The notes under the pieces were generated by a model, which did no database searches, was not told the DNA's origin, and saw only the letters and a program-made list of their open reading frames with translations. A program made the position numbers and the translations under genes. 28,422 nt of DNA from a virus, in the IMG/VR virus record IMGVR_UViG_3300030329_002520, positions 1 through 28,422 of that record; one strand, given 5' to 3'. Shown in pieces: positions 7,685-16,741 of the stretch (its first letter is position 1; every line of letters begins with the position of its first letter).

Positions 7685-7992
7685 TGGCAATCAATCCTAC
7701 ATTCGCAGGCTTTCTTGAAGAAGAACCTCGTGCTGCTTTCTTTGGGACGCTCGGACAGAAAGGTCTAATGGATTCTGCTGGCAGGAGAAAGCAGGCTGAA
7801 GACATTTATTCAGGAGCAATGACGGAGTTTTACGGGAAGCTTGGAGAACAGATACTTGGTGGTGGAGAACCGACAATGACGTTCACAGACTTCCTTCAGG
7901 ACTTTCCGTTCACAGATCGGTTCGCACAACTAGGAAGACAGTATAGCCAGCAAAGCAGGTATCGACCTTCTACTAGATTCTTGTATTACTAA
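7684..7992 (+). CDS. Hypothetical small protein, 102 residues, between two large virion genes
   Basis: It begins in a TAATG overlap with the preceding stop and ends in a TAATG overlap with the next gene, so translation of all three is probably coupled. The product is soluble and moderately aromatic. An N-terminal segment (FAGFLEEEPRAAFFGTL) is followed by a helical region and a DFLQDFPFTDRFAQLGRQY stretch. The last residues are basic and tyrosine-rich (RYRPSTRFLYY). It has no recognisable motif. The context suggests a minor virion component or a partner of the two large flanking proteins. Confidence 0.65.
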   Translation: MAINPTFAGFLEEEPRAAFFGTLGQKGLMDSAGRRKQAEDIYSGAMTEFYGKLGEQILGGGEPTMTFTDFLQDFPFTDRFAQLGRQYSQQSRYRPSTRFLYY

Positions 7993-10900
7993 TGACAACT
8001 GAGTCCTTTAACCAGTTTACTGATAGAGTTGAGCAAGCCCCACCGACTACTCAAAGCCAAATAGCTAGGCTTGTGCTTGAAGCAAAACAGGGTGGTCAGA
8101 TGGGAGCAGTTGCGCGCATGGCACTGCGTTCTATTCCCGGCGGGACAGAGGCGTTGATAGCGTCAACTAGTCCACCACTGCCATACCGTCCTCGTGCTGC
8201 TCCTCCACCTGCACCGCCTGCTCCTCCACCTGTAGCTGCTCCACCCGCACCACCTGCTGCGCCTCCGCCTGATCCTAGCTTATTTGATAAAACGTTAGGT
8301 CGAGGGATCGGAGCAGTAGGTCGTGGTGTGTTAGGCGTGGGTCGTTTTGTGCAGCCAGCAGCAATGCCTGTTCTTGAAAACCTTGGGAAAGCTATAGAAA
8401 CAGGTGTTGGTACTGGCGTGTCAACATTTGGTGCGCTTACCCCCGGAGACTTTATGGGTCTTGAAAAGAATCTGGCTGAAGAAAGGGCTAGGCGTGGGAT
8501 TCAGACAAGTCTTCCTACTTTCATGCAAGCTAGTCCATTGCTTGGACTTGAAAATCTTATAAGAGGGAACTTGCCACAAGAACTTCAGGCACAGGCAGCA
8601 GCATGGCGCGCAACAGACATGCCTTCAACTACGTGGAACGCACTTCCGGGTCAGGGCATACCTCTTCCCGGCGGTAAACGACTGGACGAAATAGATGTTG
8701 GAGTTAAGGGCGCATTTGAACTTCTACCTGAACTTGGGTTAGGTATAGCCACAGGTGGTGGCTCTGCTGCTGGAGGTCTTGCTAGAAGGACAGCTACGAG
8801 CGCAGCGAATGTTCTTGGTGCAGACATAGCGAAGCTTGGTGCAAAGGGCGCACTAGGTGCTGGAAGGGCTGCTACAAGAGGAGCGAAGGCTGTAATGCCT
8901 TCAGGCTCTGCTGCAAAGCAGGCTGCTGCTAGGGGGGCAGGTGGAGTTGGTCAGCCTGTACGTGTATTCCACGGGACAGATCAAGATGCATTTGATGCAT
9001 TTGACATAAATCTTGCAGGCACTTCTACGGATGAAGGGTTCCTTGGGCGCGGGGTTTATTTTTCAACAGACCCGAACATTGGACGCACTAAAACACGAAC
9101 AATCCAAGCGTCTATAAATCCAAAATCTCCATTACGGATAGAGGGCGACCTTTCAACACCAAAACAAAATTTGGTTCAGAAAGCATTGGGGTTGCCAGAA
9201 CCGCTTACAGGTCAGGCTTTGACCGATGCTGTAACTGCGAGAGGGTTTGACAGCGTTATTCTTGATTACGCTCCATCTGGCTACCCACATCAAGAAATCG
9301 TATTATTTGATCCGTCATCGGCAAAGTTGCTTGGAGACATTGATGACGTAACTCGTTCTGCTTTACGAGATAGAGATGCTGCGTTAGCACGAGGAGAACA
9401 GCCCCCTCCTGTAGATATACCAATCACTCCAGCTAGGCAGGCTGACGTTGCTGCTGATGTTGAACCTAGACAGCTAAAATTTGATTTTATTGATGAGCCT
9501 GATATAAGCCCTGTTACTGGCAAGCCTTCTGTTGTAGATGAAGCGTTTGAAGCAAACCAAACAAAGGCAGTAGAACTTCCTGAAGGTTACGGTCGTTCCC
9601 CCGGACTTATCGAAGACCTTATTCCGAAAATAGTATCGCCTGATGTTGTTAGAAGAGCCGTTGAAAAATCTAAGAAACTTCTCAGAGCAGCGAGAATAAG
9701 GAACGAGCAACTTAACCCTAGCACCCTGCCGGGGATGGCTATGAGCGCAGTAATAAAAGCTGCTCCAGCACGAATAGGCAGTGCGTCAAATCGGCTAGCC
9801 CAAGATATTCGGGGGCAACTTACTAAAAGAGATGCCGATGGGAACAGGCTCTTTGAGTTTAGTGACGATGATATGAGGATTGAAAACATTGCTGACAAGG
9901 TATCTGGAAACAACCCTCGCTTAAGTAAATTAAATGGTCGGGATACACCATTAGAACCAAAACCAACTATAGCTGATCTTGCTCAAGACTACGGAGCGTA
10001 TCGTCATGCCCTAAATGATGACCAAAAAGCAGTTATGGATCATTTGCGTGTAAGAGCAGAAGGTTTAGCTGCTGATCTGGAAGAGTTTGGTTTTAATGTT
10101 GACTACAAAGCGGAACTTGGTGACGGAGGATTCTTTATTTCTCGTGGTCCAACACGACAAAAAAGAGATGCTAGAGTACAAGAACAACAGAGAACAACAA
10201 AAGAATCTTATAGAAAAGGAAGAGCAACAGACCTTAAGACTGGCGTACCTTTTACCCAAGTCGAAATGATTGAAAAGGGAAGTGAGTATCTGCCTGTATG
10301 GGATGAGTACGGTCAATGGTCAACAGAAATTTATGAATCTATTCTTGATAAACAGCTAGGTAAGTTTGTTAAAGAGTATGAAGACCCGGCAACTGGTAAA
10401 AAAATTGCCCTAACTACAAGTGAATTAGCAGGAGAACTTTCAATTGATGCACAAAGACTTCGTGCAGAAATATCTGCTGCTAGAAGAACGTTGAAAAATC
10501 AAAAGGTAAGGCTTACAGCAAAGCAGCAAGAATATGTTCGGGCGTTTAGAGAATTTGATACTTATACGAGCAAGCTGTCTACCTTAAGGGCTAAGTTAGC
10601 AGAAGCTGTTAATGCTAAAGCAGCACAGAAAATTGTTAAAAATGCACACAGAGATGCAAACAGAGTTCTAAATCGAGCGGAAGAAGTTCTAAAGGCAAGA
10701 CAAGGTAATTTGCAGATTGCAAAAATGCACTCTGCTGATTTACAAGATCAAGTAGATAGTCTTGTAAAGTTTGAAAAAGTTCAGGACGATTTACTTGCAA
10801 ATGCAGCGCAACGCTTGGAGGCTCAACAATTAAAGGGAGACACTCCAAAAACAATACTTGCAGCTTCGCAAAGAGAAGTTAGAGATGCTGAAAAATTTGT

Positions 10901-13412
10901 AGCCCGCACCAAAGGTCTGCGAGAACGAGCAGAGAGATTAACAGCCACTGCACGTAAACGTGAGGACGCTGCTGATGCAGCGGAAGGTGGAGCAGCGGTT
11001 GATGTAACACTTAAGAAAAGAGATTTTGACGAGTTAGAAAAACCAGCAGACGCAGATGTTGACTTTTACAAAGCCAGATTAGAACTTAGAAAATTTAGAA
11101 ACGAAGTAACTGCTCGTAGGGAAGCAATGGACAGGGCAGGGACAAGGCTTGATACGGCAAAGCGCAAGGTTGCCGAATCTCAACTGAAGCTAATAAAGCT
11201 TGAAGATAAATTAAAACAATTAGAACCAAAAATTGAAGCTGCTGTAAACGAAGCAACTAAGGTTCTTGAGCGTTCAACTCTAAAATATAGAAGCATCAAC
11301 GGTAATATTTGGCTAGACCCTGATGACTTGCAAACAATCAAACGCTCACAACAAGGGATGGAAGCTACGAGAGGTAAGTTGGCACCAATCATTGGTCCTA
11401 TTAGTACCTATCAAAGTATAAGACGAGCAATAGGTGCAACATTAGATGACTCTGGTATCAGTATTCAGGGTAAGTTGAGACAGTTTTCTAATACTCGTGA
11501 GTATTATCTTGCTTGGAAAGATCATCTTCAGTCATTGATCGGTAAGCCCGGACGTAAAGGCAAACGATTACAGCGTGAGTCAATGTCAGATAACGTGAGA
11601 AAGTTTGATGAAGAATCTCAGGCTATGGGCGCGCCAAGTTCTCACGAAATAATTGACCGAATGGGGATACGCTTTGGTGGAGTAGATACAGAAGTAACTC
11701 TCCGACCAGAAGGGATTACTGGAACAATAGGTAAAGCCCCGTTAATTCGTAGGGCTAACGAAGCCTTTGGTGCCTTCGGTGACATGCTAAGACTTCGTGA
11801 TGCCCGCAAAGAAATCATAGAATACATGAGGCTGTCTGGGAAGACATTCGACGAACTTGTTGCAGATGGAACAGCGCGCAAAATTGGGAACGGTGTAAAC
11901 GGTGTTACTGGCTGGACTCCAAACGGAGTAGCTGGTGTATTTGGTGACATGCTTTTGTTTGCACCAAGGTTCTTTAGGGCAAGAATCGAAACGCTACATC
12001 GTGCAATAAAAGGCATGGACACGGACTTTATGATAGACGCTCTTCCGTTTGACAGGCAGATTAGACGGAACCTAAACATCAACTATGGCATTAGGAACAG
12101 TATTGACGCAGACCAGTTAATTGCACGTAGGGCTGTAATAAAATTGGTATCAATGGGTACGCTTATTACAGTTGCAGCCAATGAAGTTCTGGGTCAGGAA
12201 ACAGATTTCCAGCTAATGAGAAACGGCAGAATGAATCCAAACTTTATGTCTGTCAGGCTAACAAAGCTTGGTGCGCCTAGAGACTGGAATATCTTTGGTC
12301 CTTACAAATCAATGGCTGCGCTTATGTTAGCGTCAGGCGGGGCTGGTTGGGAGAAAGAACCTCAGAAGGCATTAGATGCGTGGCTCAATTTGTCCTCTCC
12401 AGTTGTCGGAGATTTATTTGAGTTTATGAATTTCCGAGCATATGGCGAGTCCCGATTTGGCGAAACTCTTGGTGAGTACATAGCAGAAAGTCACATCCCG
12501 TTTGCGCTTCAGGAAGTGCCAAACATTATCAAGGAAACTTCAATAGGTAATCCGAAAGACGCTTTTGGTGGTGGGCTTTCAATCGGTCTTGAACTTATCG
12601 GTGAGCAAAGCAGTCCTCTTTCCCGGTCAGATATTTTGCAGGATCACGTAGGAGGTTTGTTTAGGTCAGGGATGGTTTCGGCTGATAACTATGAAGACCT
12701 TGAACCTTACGAAAAGAACGATGTCAAAGACTCGCTTGTTGCAGAATTAGAAAAGTTTGAGATTGAGAGTGCTGCCACTGGTAAACCTTTGAGGCGGTTC
12801 TTTGCGACAGTTGACATTATCAATCGTCGAAGAGATTCTCAGCTTCAAGAAGCTATGTTCTTTTTCTACGCAGGGCAACGCAGCGACGGTGGCGAATATA
12901 CCAAGCGTGATTTTATAGATGATTACTTCGACATCATTGACGATGCACGAGAACGTAAAGAACAGGTAGAAGAAACTCTTAATATTGAGTGGAAAGATAA
13001 AGTCATAGCGGATGATGATCTTGAAGCGCAGGCACTTGCTGCTTGGCACGAGGCTCCTTCTAAATCATTAACAGCAGCAGGCAGTTACTTGCCAGATAAA
13101 ATGAAGAGGTTGCGGGATAAAGTTCTAAAAGATTACCCTCAACAAGCTGATTACATTATTCGGAATACAAACGACACTCCTTTACCTCAAGGATTTTTAG
13201 AAGCGTTAGAACGAGCAGGGTTGAAATCTACAGTAGAGAGGATCAAAAAGTCTGATGCTGCTCGTCAGGCAAGAGGTGCGCCAGCAAGGGCGGTTGTTCC
13301 TTCTGAGGCATTGATTCCACCAGAGCAGCCATCAGGAATACAGATACTTGAAAACCTTGGGAAACCAGTATCAGAAACAGTCTTACGCACAAGGGAATTA
13401 CTTGCCCCGTAA
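7992..13412 (+). CDS. Giant virion protein with ADP-ribosyltransferase domain, 1806 residues
   Basis: This is the largest gene in the window. After a short N-terminus comes a proline/alanine linker (about residues 61-96). An ADP-ribosyltransferase-like domain follows at about 322-447, with VFHGT (H327), GRGVYFS (Y356) and QEIVLFDP (E435). These form the H-Y-E arrangement and resemble the ART domain found in phage polyvalent proteins. Residues about 815-1100 are long, charged and coiled-coil-like. About 1376-1402 is a hydrophobic helix (IKLVSMGTLITVAA) that could insert in a membrane. Position and size suggest an internal protein ejected with the DNA, like T7 gp16 in role but with a T4 Alt-like enzyme attached. 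The ejection role and targets are inferred. No lytic transglycosylase motif was seen. Start and stop are both clear: a TAATG overlap at the start and a double stop at the end. Confidence 0.8.
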   Translation: MTTESFNQFTDRVEQAPPTTQSQIARLVLEAKQGGQMGAVARMALRSIPGGTEALIASTSPPLPYRPRAAPPPAPPAPPPVAAPPAPPAAPPPDPSLFDKTLGRGIGAVGRGVLGVGRFVQPAAMPVLENLGKAIETGVGTGVSTFGALTPGDFMGLEKNLAEERARRGIQTSLPTFMQASPLLGLENLIRGNLPQELQAQAAAWRATDMPSTTWNALPGQGIPLPGGKRLDEIDVGVKGAFELLPELGLGIATGGGSAAGGLARRTATSAANVLGADIAKLGAKGALGAGRAATRGAKAVMPSGSAAKQAAARGAGGVGQPVRVFHGTDQDAFDAFDINLAGTSTDEGFLGRGVYFSTDPNIGRTKTRTIQASINPKSPLRIEGDLSTPKQNLVQKALGLPEPLTGQALTDAVTARGFDSVILDYAPSGYPHQEIVLFDPSSAKLLGDIDDVTRSALRDRDAALARGEQPPPVDIPITPARQADVAADVEPRQLKFDFIDEPDISPVTGKPSVVDEAFEANQTKAVELPEGYGRSPGLIEDLIPKIVSPDVVRRAVEKSKKLLRAARIRNEQLNPSTLPGMAMSAVIKAAPARIGSASNRLAQDIRGQLTKRDADGNRLFEFSDDDMRIENIADKVSGNNPRLSKLNGRDTPLEPKPTIADLAQDYGAYRHALNDDQKAVMDHLRVRAEGLAADLEEFGFNVDYKAELGDGGFFISRGPTRQKRDARVQEQQRTTKESYRKGRATDLKTGVPFTQVEMIEKGSEYLPVWDEYGQWSTEIYESILDKQLGKFVKEYEDPATGKKIALTTSELAGELSIDAQRLRAEISAARRTLKNQKVRLTAKQQEYVRAFREFDTYTSKLSTLRAKLAEAVNAKAAQKIVKNAHRDANRVLNRAEEVLKARQGNLQIAKMHSADLQDQVDSLVKFEKVQDDLLANAAQRLEAQQLKGDTPKTILAASQREVRDAEKFVARTKGLRERAERLTATARKREDAADAAEGGAAVDVTLKKRDFDELEKPADADVDFYKARLELRKFRNEVTARREAMDRAGTRLDTAKRKVAESQLKLIKLEDKLKQLEPKIEAAVNEATKVLERSTLKYRSINGNIWLDPDDLQTIKRSQQGMEATRGKLAPIIGPISTYQSIRRAIGATLDDSGISIQGKLRQFSNTREYYLAWKDHLQSLIGKPGRKGKRLQRESMSDNVRKFDEESQAMGAPSSHEIIDRMGIRFGGVDTEVTLRPEGITGTIGKAPLIRRANEAFGAFGDMLRLRDARKEIIEYMRLSGKTFDELVADGTARKIGNGVNGVTGWTPNGVAGVFGDMLLFAPRFFRARIETLHRAIKGMDTDFMIDALPFDRQIRRNLNINYGIRNSIDADQLIARRAVIKLVSMGTLITVAANEVLGQETDFQLMRNGRMNPNFMSVRLTKLGAPRDWNIFGPYKSMAALMLASGGAGWEKEPQKALDAWLNLSSPVVGDLFEFMNFRAYGESRFGETLGEYIAESHIPFALQEVPNIIKETSIGNPKDAFGGGLSIGLELIGEQSSPLSRSDILQDHVGGLFRSGMVSADNYEDLEPYEKNDVKDSLVAELEKFEIESAATGKPLRRFFATVDIINRRRDSQLQEAMFFFYAGQRSDGGEYTKRDFIDDYFDIIDDARERKEQVEETLNIEWKDKVIADDDLEAQALAAWHEAPSKSLTAAGSYLPDKMKRLRDKVLKDYPQQADYIIRNTNDTPLPQGFLEALERAGLKSTVERIKKSDAARQARGAPARAVVPSEALIPPEQPSGIQILENLGKPVSETVLRTRELLAP

Positions 13413-13431
13413 TAACGCTGTATCGTATTAT
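13402..13431 (+). promoter_or_regulatory. Possible promoter ahead of scaffold and capsid genes
   Basis: TTGCCC (13402-13407), an 18-base spacer and TATTAT (13426-13431) form a passable sigma70-like pair in the only sizeable gap (76 bases) of this part of the operon. Extra transcription of scaffold and capsid genes would make sense because they are needed in many copies. The -35 match is weak. Confidence 0.25.
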
Positions 13432-13488
13432 TTGAAAACCTAAATAAGAAAGTGTGCCATCTAACGGTGTCATATTTTGGAGAGAAAC

Positions 13489-14328
13489 ATGGTTACTGAG
13501 ACAAACGATCTAGGAACAGAATCTACGGTAGAAGTTACCGAAATCCCGTTGAAAGTTGACGAGAGCGTAGAAACGCCTGCACCAGCAGAAACGCCTGCGA
13601 CAGAACCCGTTGATGATTTAACGGAAACGGATGACTTATCTAGTGAGGTTCCTCCTGCTCCTGAGCCTCAAGCCAACACTGAAACAGAATTAAAATCTAC
13701 ACCTGCGCCTAATCCAGAGTTAAGCAAGTATCAATCTGCTACCGATAAACGAATAGCAGAGATGGAAACGCAACTGGCAAATGAAAGAGCAGCGCGCCAA
13801 AGAGCCGAGCAGATTCAGAACTCTTCTAATTTAGAGGCTGAAGTAAATGCGTACTACCAGAAAAATTACCAACAACTTATAAACCAAGGGTTGGATGAAG
13901 TAGTTGCAACGCAAATGGCTCAACAGCACACTGCTTTTGCAAAAGAAGCGTATCTTGCTAAACAGCAGGCAGATCAGGTTCTTAGTAATTCTCAGCAAAT
14001 GCAGAACGAGTTAAATACTCGTACTCAACTTGCTAAAGCATACGAATTAGCCACTCAATATGGAGTTTCGTATGCGGAGTTACAAGACTTACCTGACCCT
14101 GTAACTATGGAAAAACATGCAAAAGCTTTGTCAACAATTAAAAAGTTGGAAGGCAGGGTACAACAAGTTACTCCAGCCCAAAGTTTGAATAACGCAAACC
14201 CGGCAGCAGATGTGGCTCCTACTAATTCTGAAGATGTTTTAGATAGATACAACGCAGGTGATCCTGCGATAACTACAGAGATGGCAAAGATAGCTTCTAA
14301 GAAGTTAGGCTTTTCTATTTTTGATTGA
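13489..14328 (+). CDS. Capsid scaffold protein
   Basis: The ATG at 13489 is chosen because GGAGAG lies just upstream; an upstream TTG at 13477 would contain that site. The 279-residue product has an acidic, proline-rich N-terminal third with repeated PAETPAT-type sequence, then a long glutamine-rich helical region from about residue 75 (KYQSATDKRIAEMETQLANE and on) predicted to coil. The C-terminus is short. This layout and the position directly before the major capsid gene are typical of scaffolds, which fill the prohead and leave before packaging. No protease motif is visible in it or nearby, so removal may not need cleavage. Confidence 0.8.
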   Translation: MVTETNDLGTESTVEVTEIPLKVDESVETPAPAETPATEPVDDLTETDDLSSEVPPAPEPQANTETELKSTPAPNPELSKYQSATDKRIAEMETQLANERAARQRAEQIQNSSNLEAEVNAYYQKNYQQLINQGLDEVVATQMAQQHTAFAKEAYLAKQQADQVLSNSQQMQNELNTRTQLAKAYELATQYGVSYAELQDLPDPVTMEKHAKALSTIKKLEGRVQQVTPAQSLNNANPAADVAPTNSEDVLDRYNAGDPAITTEMAKIASKKLGFSIFD

Positions 14329-14339
14329 GGTAAATTAAC

Positions 14340-15212
14340 ATGGCAGTACAGACAAGTACAACTGGAAATCTCCAGAACATGTCTCGTATCATGCTTGCAC
14401 AGGCACGATACACTGAGGAGCATAACGCTCCGATGGTTGGACTTATTGAGCAGTTCAATCTTGGTAAGGGTGAGTACAAATTAGAAATCCCTAAAGTTGC
14501 TCAGATGGATGCTGAAGACCTTGCTGAAGGTCAAGACATGATCGACAGTGAAGACATTGATGTCTCAACTGTTACAGCAACTACAGCGGAAGTTGGTCTT
14601 AAGGTAATTATTACCGATACTCTTCTTCGACAGAACAACGAAGATGTGTACAAGATCATTGGTCGCCAGATGGGTGACGCTATGGCTAGGAAGAAGGACA
14701 ATGACATCATTGCTCTGTTCCCTTCCTTGAACGGTGGAACTGCTCTTGGCGCAGACGGTGCTAATCTAACCCTTGCTAACGCATCGGCTCTTATCGCTAA
14801 TGCAAAGTCAGGCAAGTTTGGTAATGATCTTTTTGTAGTTCACCACCCTAACGCTATCTGGAAGCTTGCAACTGATATTGGAAATACTCTAGCAACTTAC
14901 CCGTTGCCTGATGCTTTCAATAAGCCAGCAGTAAAAGATTACTACTCTGGCGTGAAGCTTTCGGGTGTCCCATTCTTTGAGGATGGAAACATTGCCAAGA
15001 TCGGGACTACTGATTCTGGTTACGGAGTTATTGCTGACAAAACTGCAATGGGTCACTTGTCCGCAAGTGGTCGTTCAGAAGAGCGTGAGCGAGATGCTTC
15101 GCTTCGTGCCTACGAGGTTGTTGTTACTGAAGACTATGCAGTCTTTGAAGTTGATGACACTCGTGGTGCTGCTGGTCGTTACGAAATTGGCGACCCAACT
15201 ACAAGTGCGTAG
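14340..15212 (+). CDS. Major capsid protein
   Basis: The 290-residue product lies right after the scaffold gene and has a GAGG ribosome site. Features that fit an HK97-fold coat protein are an N-terminal helix region, an extended acidic stretch (DAEDLAEGQDMIDSED, about residues 56-71), a helical spine segment (DVYKIIGRQMGDAMARKKD), a beta-rich segment and a C-terminal VVVTEDYAVFEVDDTRGA strand pair. This resembles the small coat proteins of marine podoviruses and siphoviruses that bind no separate delta domain. The family call is from overall pattern and order, not from a unique motif. The codons look well adapted, as expected for a highly expressed gene. Confidence 0.85.
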   Translation: MAVQTSTTGNLQNMSRIMLAQARYTEEHNAPMVGLIEQFNLGKGEYKLEIPKVAQMDAEDLAEGQDMIDSEDIDVSTVTATTAEVGLKVIITDTLLRQNNEDVYKIIGRQMGDAMARKKDNDIIALFPSLNGGTALGADGANLTLANASALIANAKSGKFGNDLFVVHHPNAIWKLATDIGNTLATYPLPDAFNKPAVKDYYSGVKLSGVPFFEDGNIAKIGTTDSGYGVIADKTAMGHLSASGRSEERERDASLRAYEVVVTEDYAVFEVDDTRGAAGRYEIGDPTTSA

Positions 15213-15238
15213 TAGGTAAACTAAGGGGGCTTTTAATA

Positions 15239-15541
15239 ATGGTTTCTAGGCAAAGTAGAATTGAAATGTCCGTAGGCGGGGTAAAGAAAATCTCACTATG
15301 GAAGATGGCAATAATTGAAGGAGAGGAAGTTTGGGAAGAACATCCTAATCTTCCAAAAAGTTTTCTTCCGCTCTACTTGAATAGAGGCTTTGTTGAAAGT
15401 CCCCCTAAGCCTGAACCAAAGGTAGAGGAAAAGATTGAAACCTTTTCTGAAGCGGTGGCATCAGGTAAGCTAGATACAGGCACCTCTTCTTTAGATTTAT
15501 CAAGGGTAAAGAAAAAGGCGGGGCAGTCTAAAAAGGTGTAA
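15239..15541 (+). CDS. Hypothetical small protein after the capsid gene, 100 residues
   Basis: A strong GGGGG ribosome site precedes the ATG. The N-terminal half looks folded (VKKISLWKMAIIEGEEVWEE, about residues 15-34). The C-terminal half is charged and disordered, ending in the lysine-rich VKKKAGQSKKV. I do not recognise a family. Its place between the coat and decoration-like genes suggests a small head component or assembly factor. The middle KPEPKVEEKIETFSEAV piece resembles a flexible linker. Confidence 0.7.
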   Translation: MVSRQSRIEMSVGGVKKISLWKMAIIEGEEVWEEHPNLPKSFLPLYLNRGFVESPPKPEPKVEEKIETFSEAVASGKLDTGTSSLDLSRVKKKAGQSKKV

Positions 15542-15590
15542 CGATAGACCGAGCCTTTAACATCGGACTATCGCAGGGCTTAGAACCTGC
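15542..15590. repeat. Two tandem hairpins between coat-region genes
   Basis: The first hairpin pairs CGATAGACCGA (15542-15552) with TCGGACTATCG (15563-15573) across a 10-base loop, with a single A-A mismatch. The second pairs GCAGG (15573-15577) with CCTGC (15586-15590) across an 8-base loop. Neither is followed by a T-run. They precede the strong ribosome site of the next gene, so RNA processing or stabilisation between differently dosed genes is more likely than termination. Confidence 0.5.
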
Positions 15591-15620
15591 TCAAAACTTA
15601 TCCCAAGGAGGGATATTAAA

Positions 15621-16376
15621 ATGGCATTTCCACTCACCGTACATTTAGGGTACGGACAGGAAAAAGTAGAGACTTCTTCTCAGAAGCAGAAACTCGGTAC
15701 AAGGGCGGTAACGCCTGATGGAAGAGTTTTCTATTACGCAGAAAACAGTGGCACAGCCATTACTTCTGCTGGTCAGTTAGTAGATGGTATCGCTCAAGTC
15801 GGAGCGAATGACGGAGACTTGGCTACTGCTGCGTTAGCTGCGGGATCGCAGACGGTAACTACAACTACTTCTCTTACCGTAACTAAAGATCAATACAAAG
15901 ACGGCTACCTTTTTATCAACGACAATGCTGCTCAGGGTGAGGTATATCGAATTAAATCTAATACCGCAGTATCCAGCGCAGCGGGGTTGGAAGTAACAGT
16001 TGACGAGCCAGACGGTATCAGAACTGCCTTCACTACTTCTACGCAGTTTGGGTTAATGTATAACCCTTACAAGGATATAAAGATCATCGACGGTGACGGT
16101 ACTATGACTACCGGACCATTAGGTGTAACTACTATCCCTGTAACCGCAGATTACTTCTGTTGGATACAAACTGCTGGTCCTGCTGCTGTACTATCTGGCG
16201 CAGCGACTTTCGTAGTAGGTGACGCTGTTGGCGTAAGCCAAGCTTCTGGTGAATCAGGGGCTTTTGACCTTTGGGATGCCTCTAGCGAAGAAGACACAAG
16301 ACCTCTTGGTACTTCTATGGGTGTCGTTTCAGTTGACACCGAGTACGGATGGGTCATGCTCTCTATTAGAGACTAA
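15621..16376 (+). CDS. Capsid decoration or minor head protein
   Basis: The start has AGGAGG upstream, one of the strongest ribosome sites here. The 251-residue product is almost all beta-strand in character, rich in Thr, Ala, Gly and Val, with no long helix. Residues from about 140 (TQFGLMYNPYKDIKII) to the end (GVVSVDTEYGWVMLSIRD) repeat the pattern of value/turn/strand seen in DUF2190-like head decoration proteins of phages. Proximity to the major capsid gene and expected high expression fit a protein that coats the head. It could also be a head fiber. The call is by composition and position. Confidence 0.6.
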   Translation: MAFPLTVHLGYGQEKVETSSQKQKLGTRAVTPDGRVFYYAENSGTAITSAGQLVDGIAQVGANDGDLATAALAAGSQTVTTTTSLTVTKDQYKDGYLFINDNAAQGEVYRIKSNTAVSSAAGLEVTVDEPDGIRTAFTTSTQFGLMYNPYKDIKIIDGDGTMTTGPLGVTTIPVTADYFCWIQTAGPAAVLSGAATFVVGDAVGVSQASGESGAFDLWDASSEEDTRPLGTSMGVVSVDTEYGWVMLSIRD

Positions 16377-16392
16377 TCATTAGGGGGCTAAC

Positions 16393-16734
16393 TTGGCGAA
16401 ACAACAACTTTGGTTGCCTGTGTCCGCAGGTAGAAAAGCAGGACATCGCCAAGTTAGTCTCCCTAAAGAGGTTGAACGTGTGATCGGGCAACCATCTGAA
16501 GAAACCTTTGATGTTGGGTATGGAAAGAGTGTTTACATACCCGGAGCATCAAGGCTTGAAGGACATCAGTTAGAAGAACTCCTTCACAAAGAACGAGAAG
16601 TTGCTGAACAAGAAGCAAAGGCTTTTGCAAAGCGACAAGCAACCCATACGGTTAGCAAGGAAAAACTAGACGATCTAAAGGGTGGTCTAAAATCTTTAGC
16701 TGACTGGAGAAGAAAGCGTAGATTAAGCAGGTAG
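16393..16734 (+). CDS. Hypothetical basic protein, 113 residues, TTG start
   Basis: The start is TTG at 16393 with AGGGGG upstream; no ATG fits the ribosome site. The N-terminal half is probably a small folded domain (LWLPVSAGRKAGHRQVSLPK). The second half is a charged helix with many Lys, Glu and Arg (about residues 60-113), ending in a basic WRRKRRLSR. It could bind nucleic acid or a partner in the head-tail joint. I recognise no family. It lies 7 bases before the adaptor gene. Confidence 0.65.
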   Translation: MAKQQLWLPVSAGRKAGHRQVSLPKEVERVIGQPSEETFDVGYGKSVYIPGASRLEGHQLEELLHKEREVAEQEAKAFAKRQATHTVSKEKLDDLKGGLKSLADWRRKRRLSR

Positions 16735-16741
16735 GTATATC

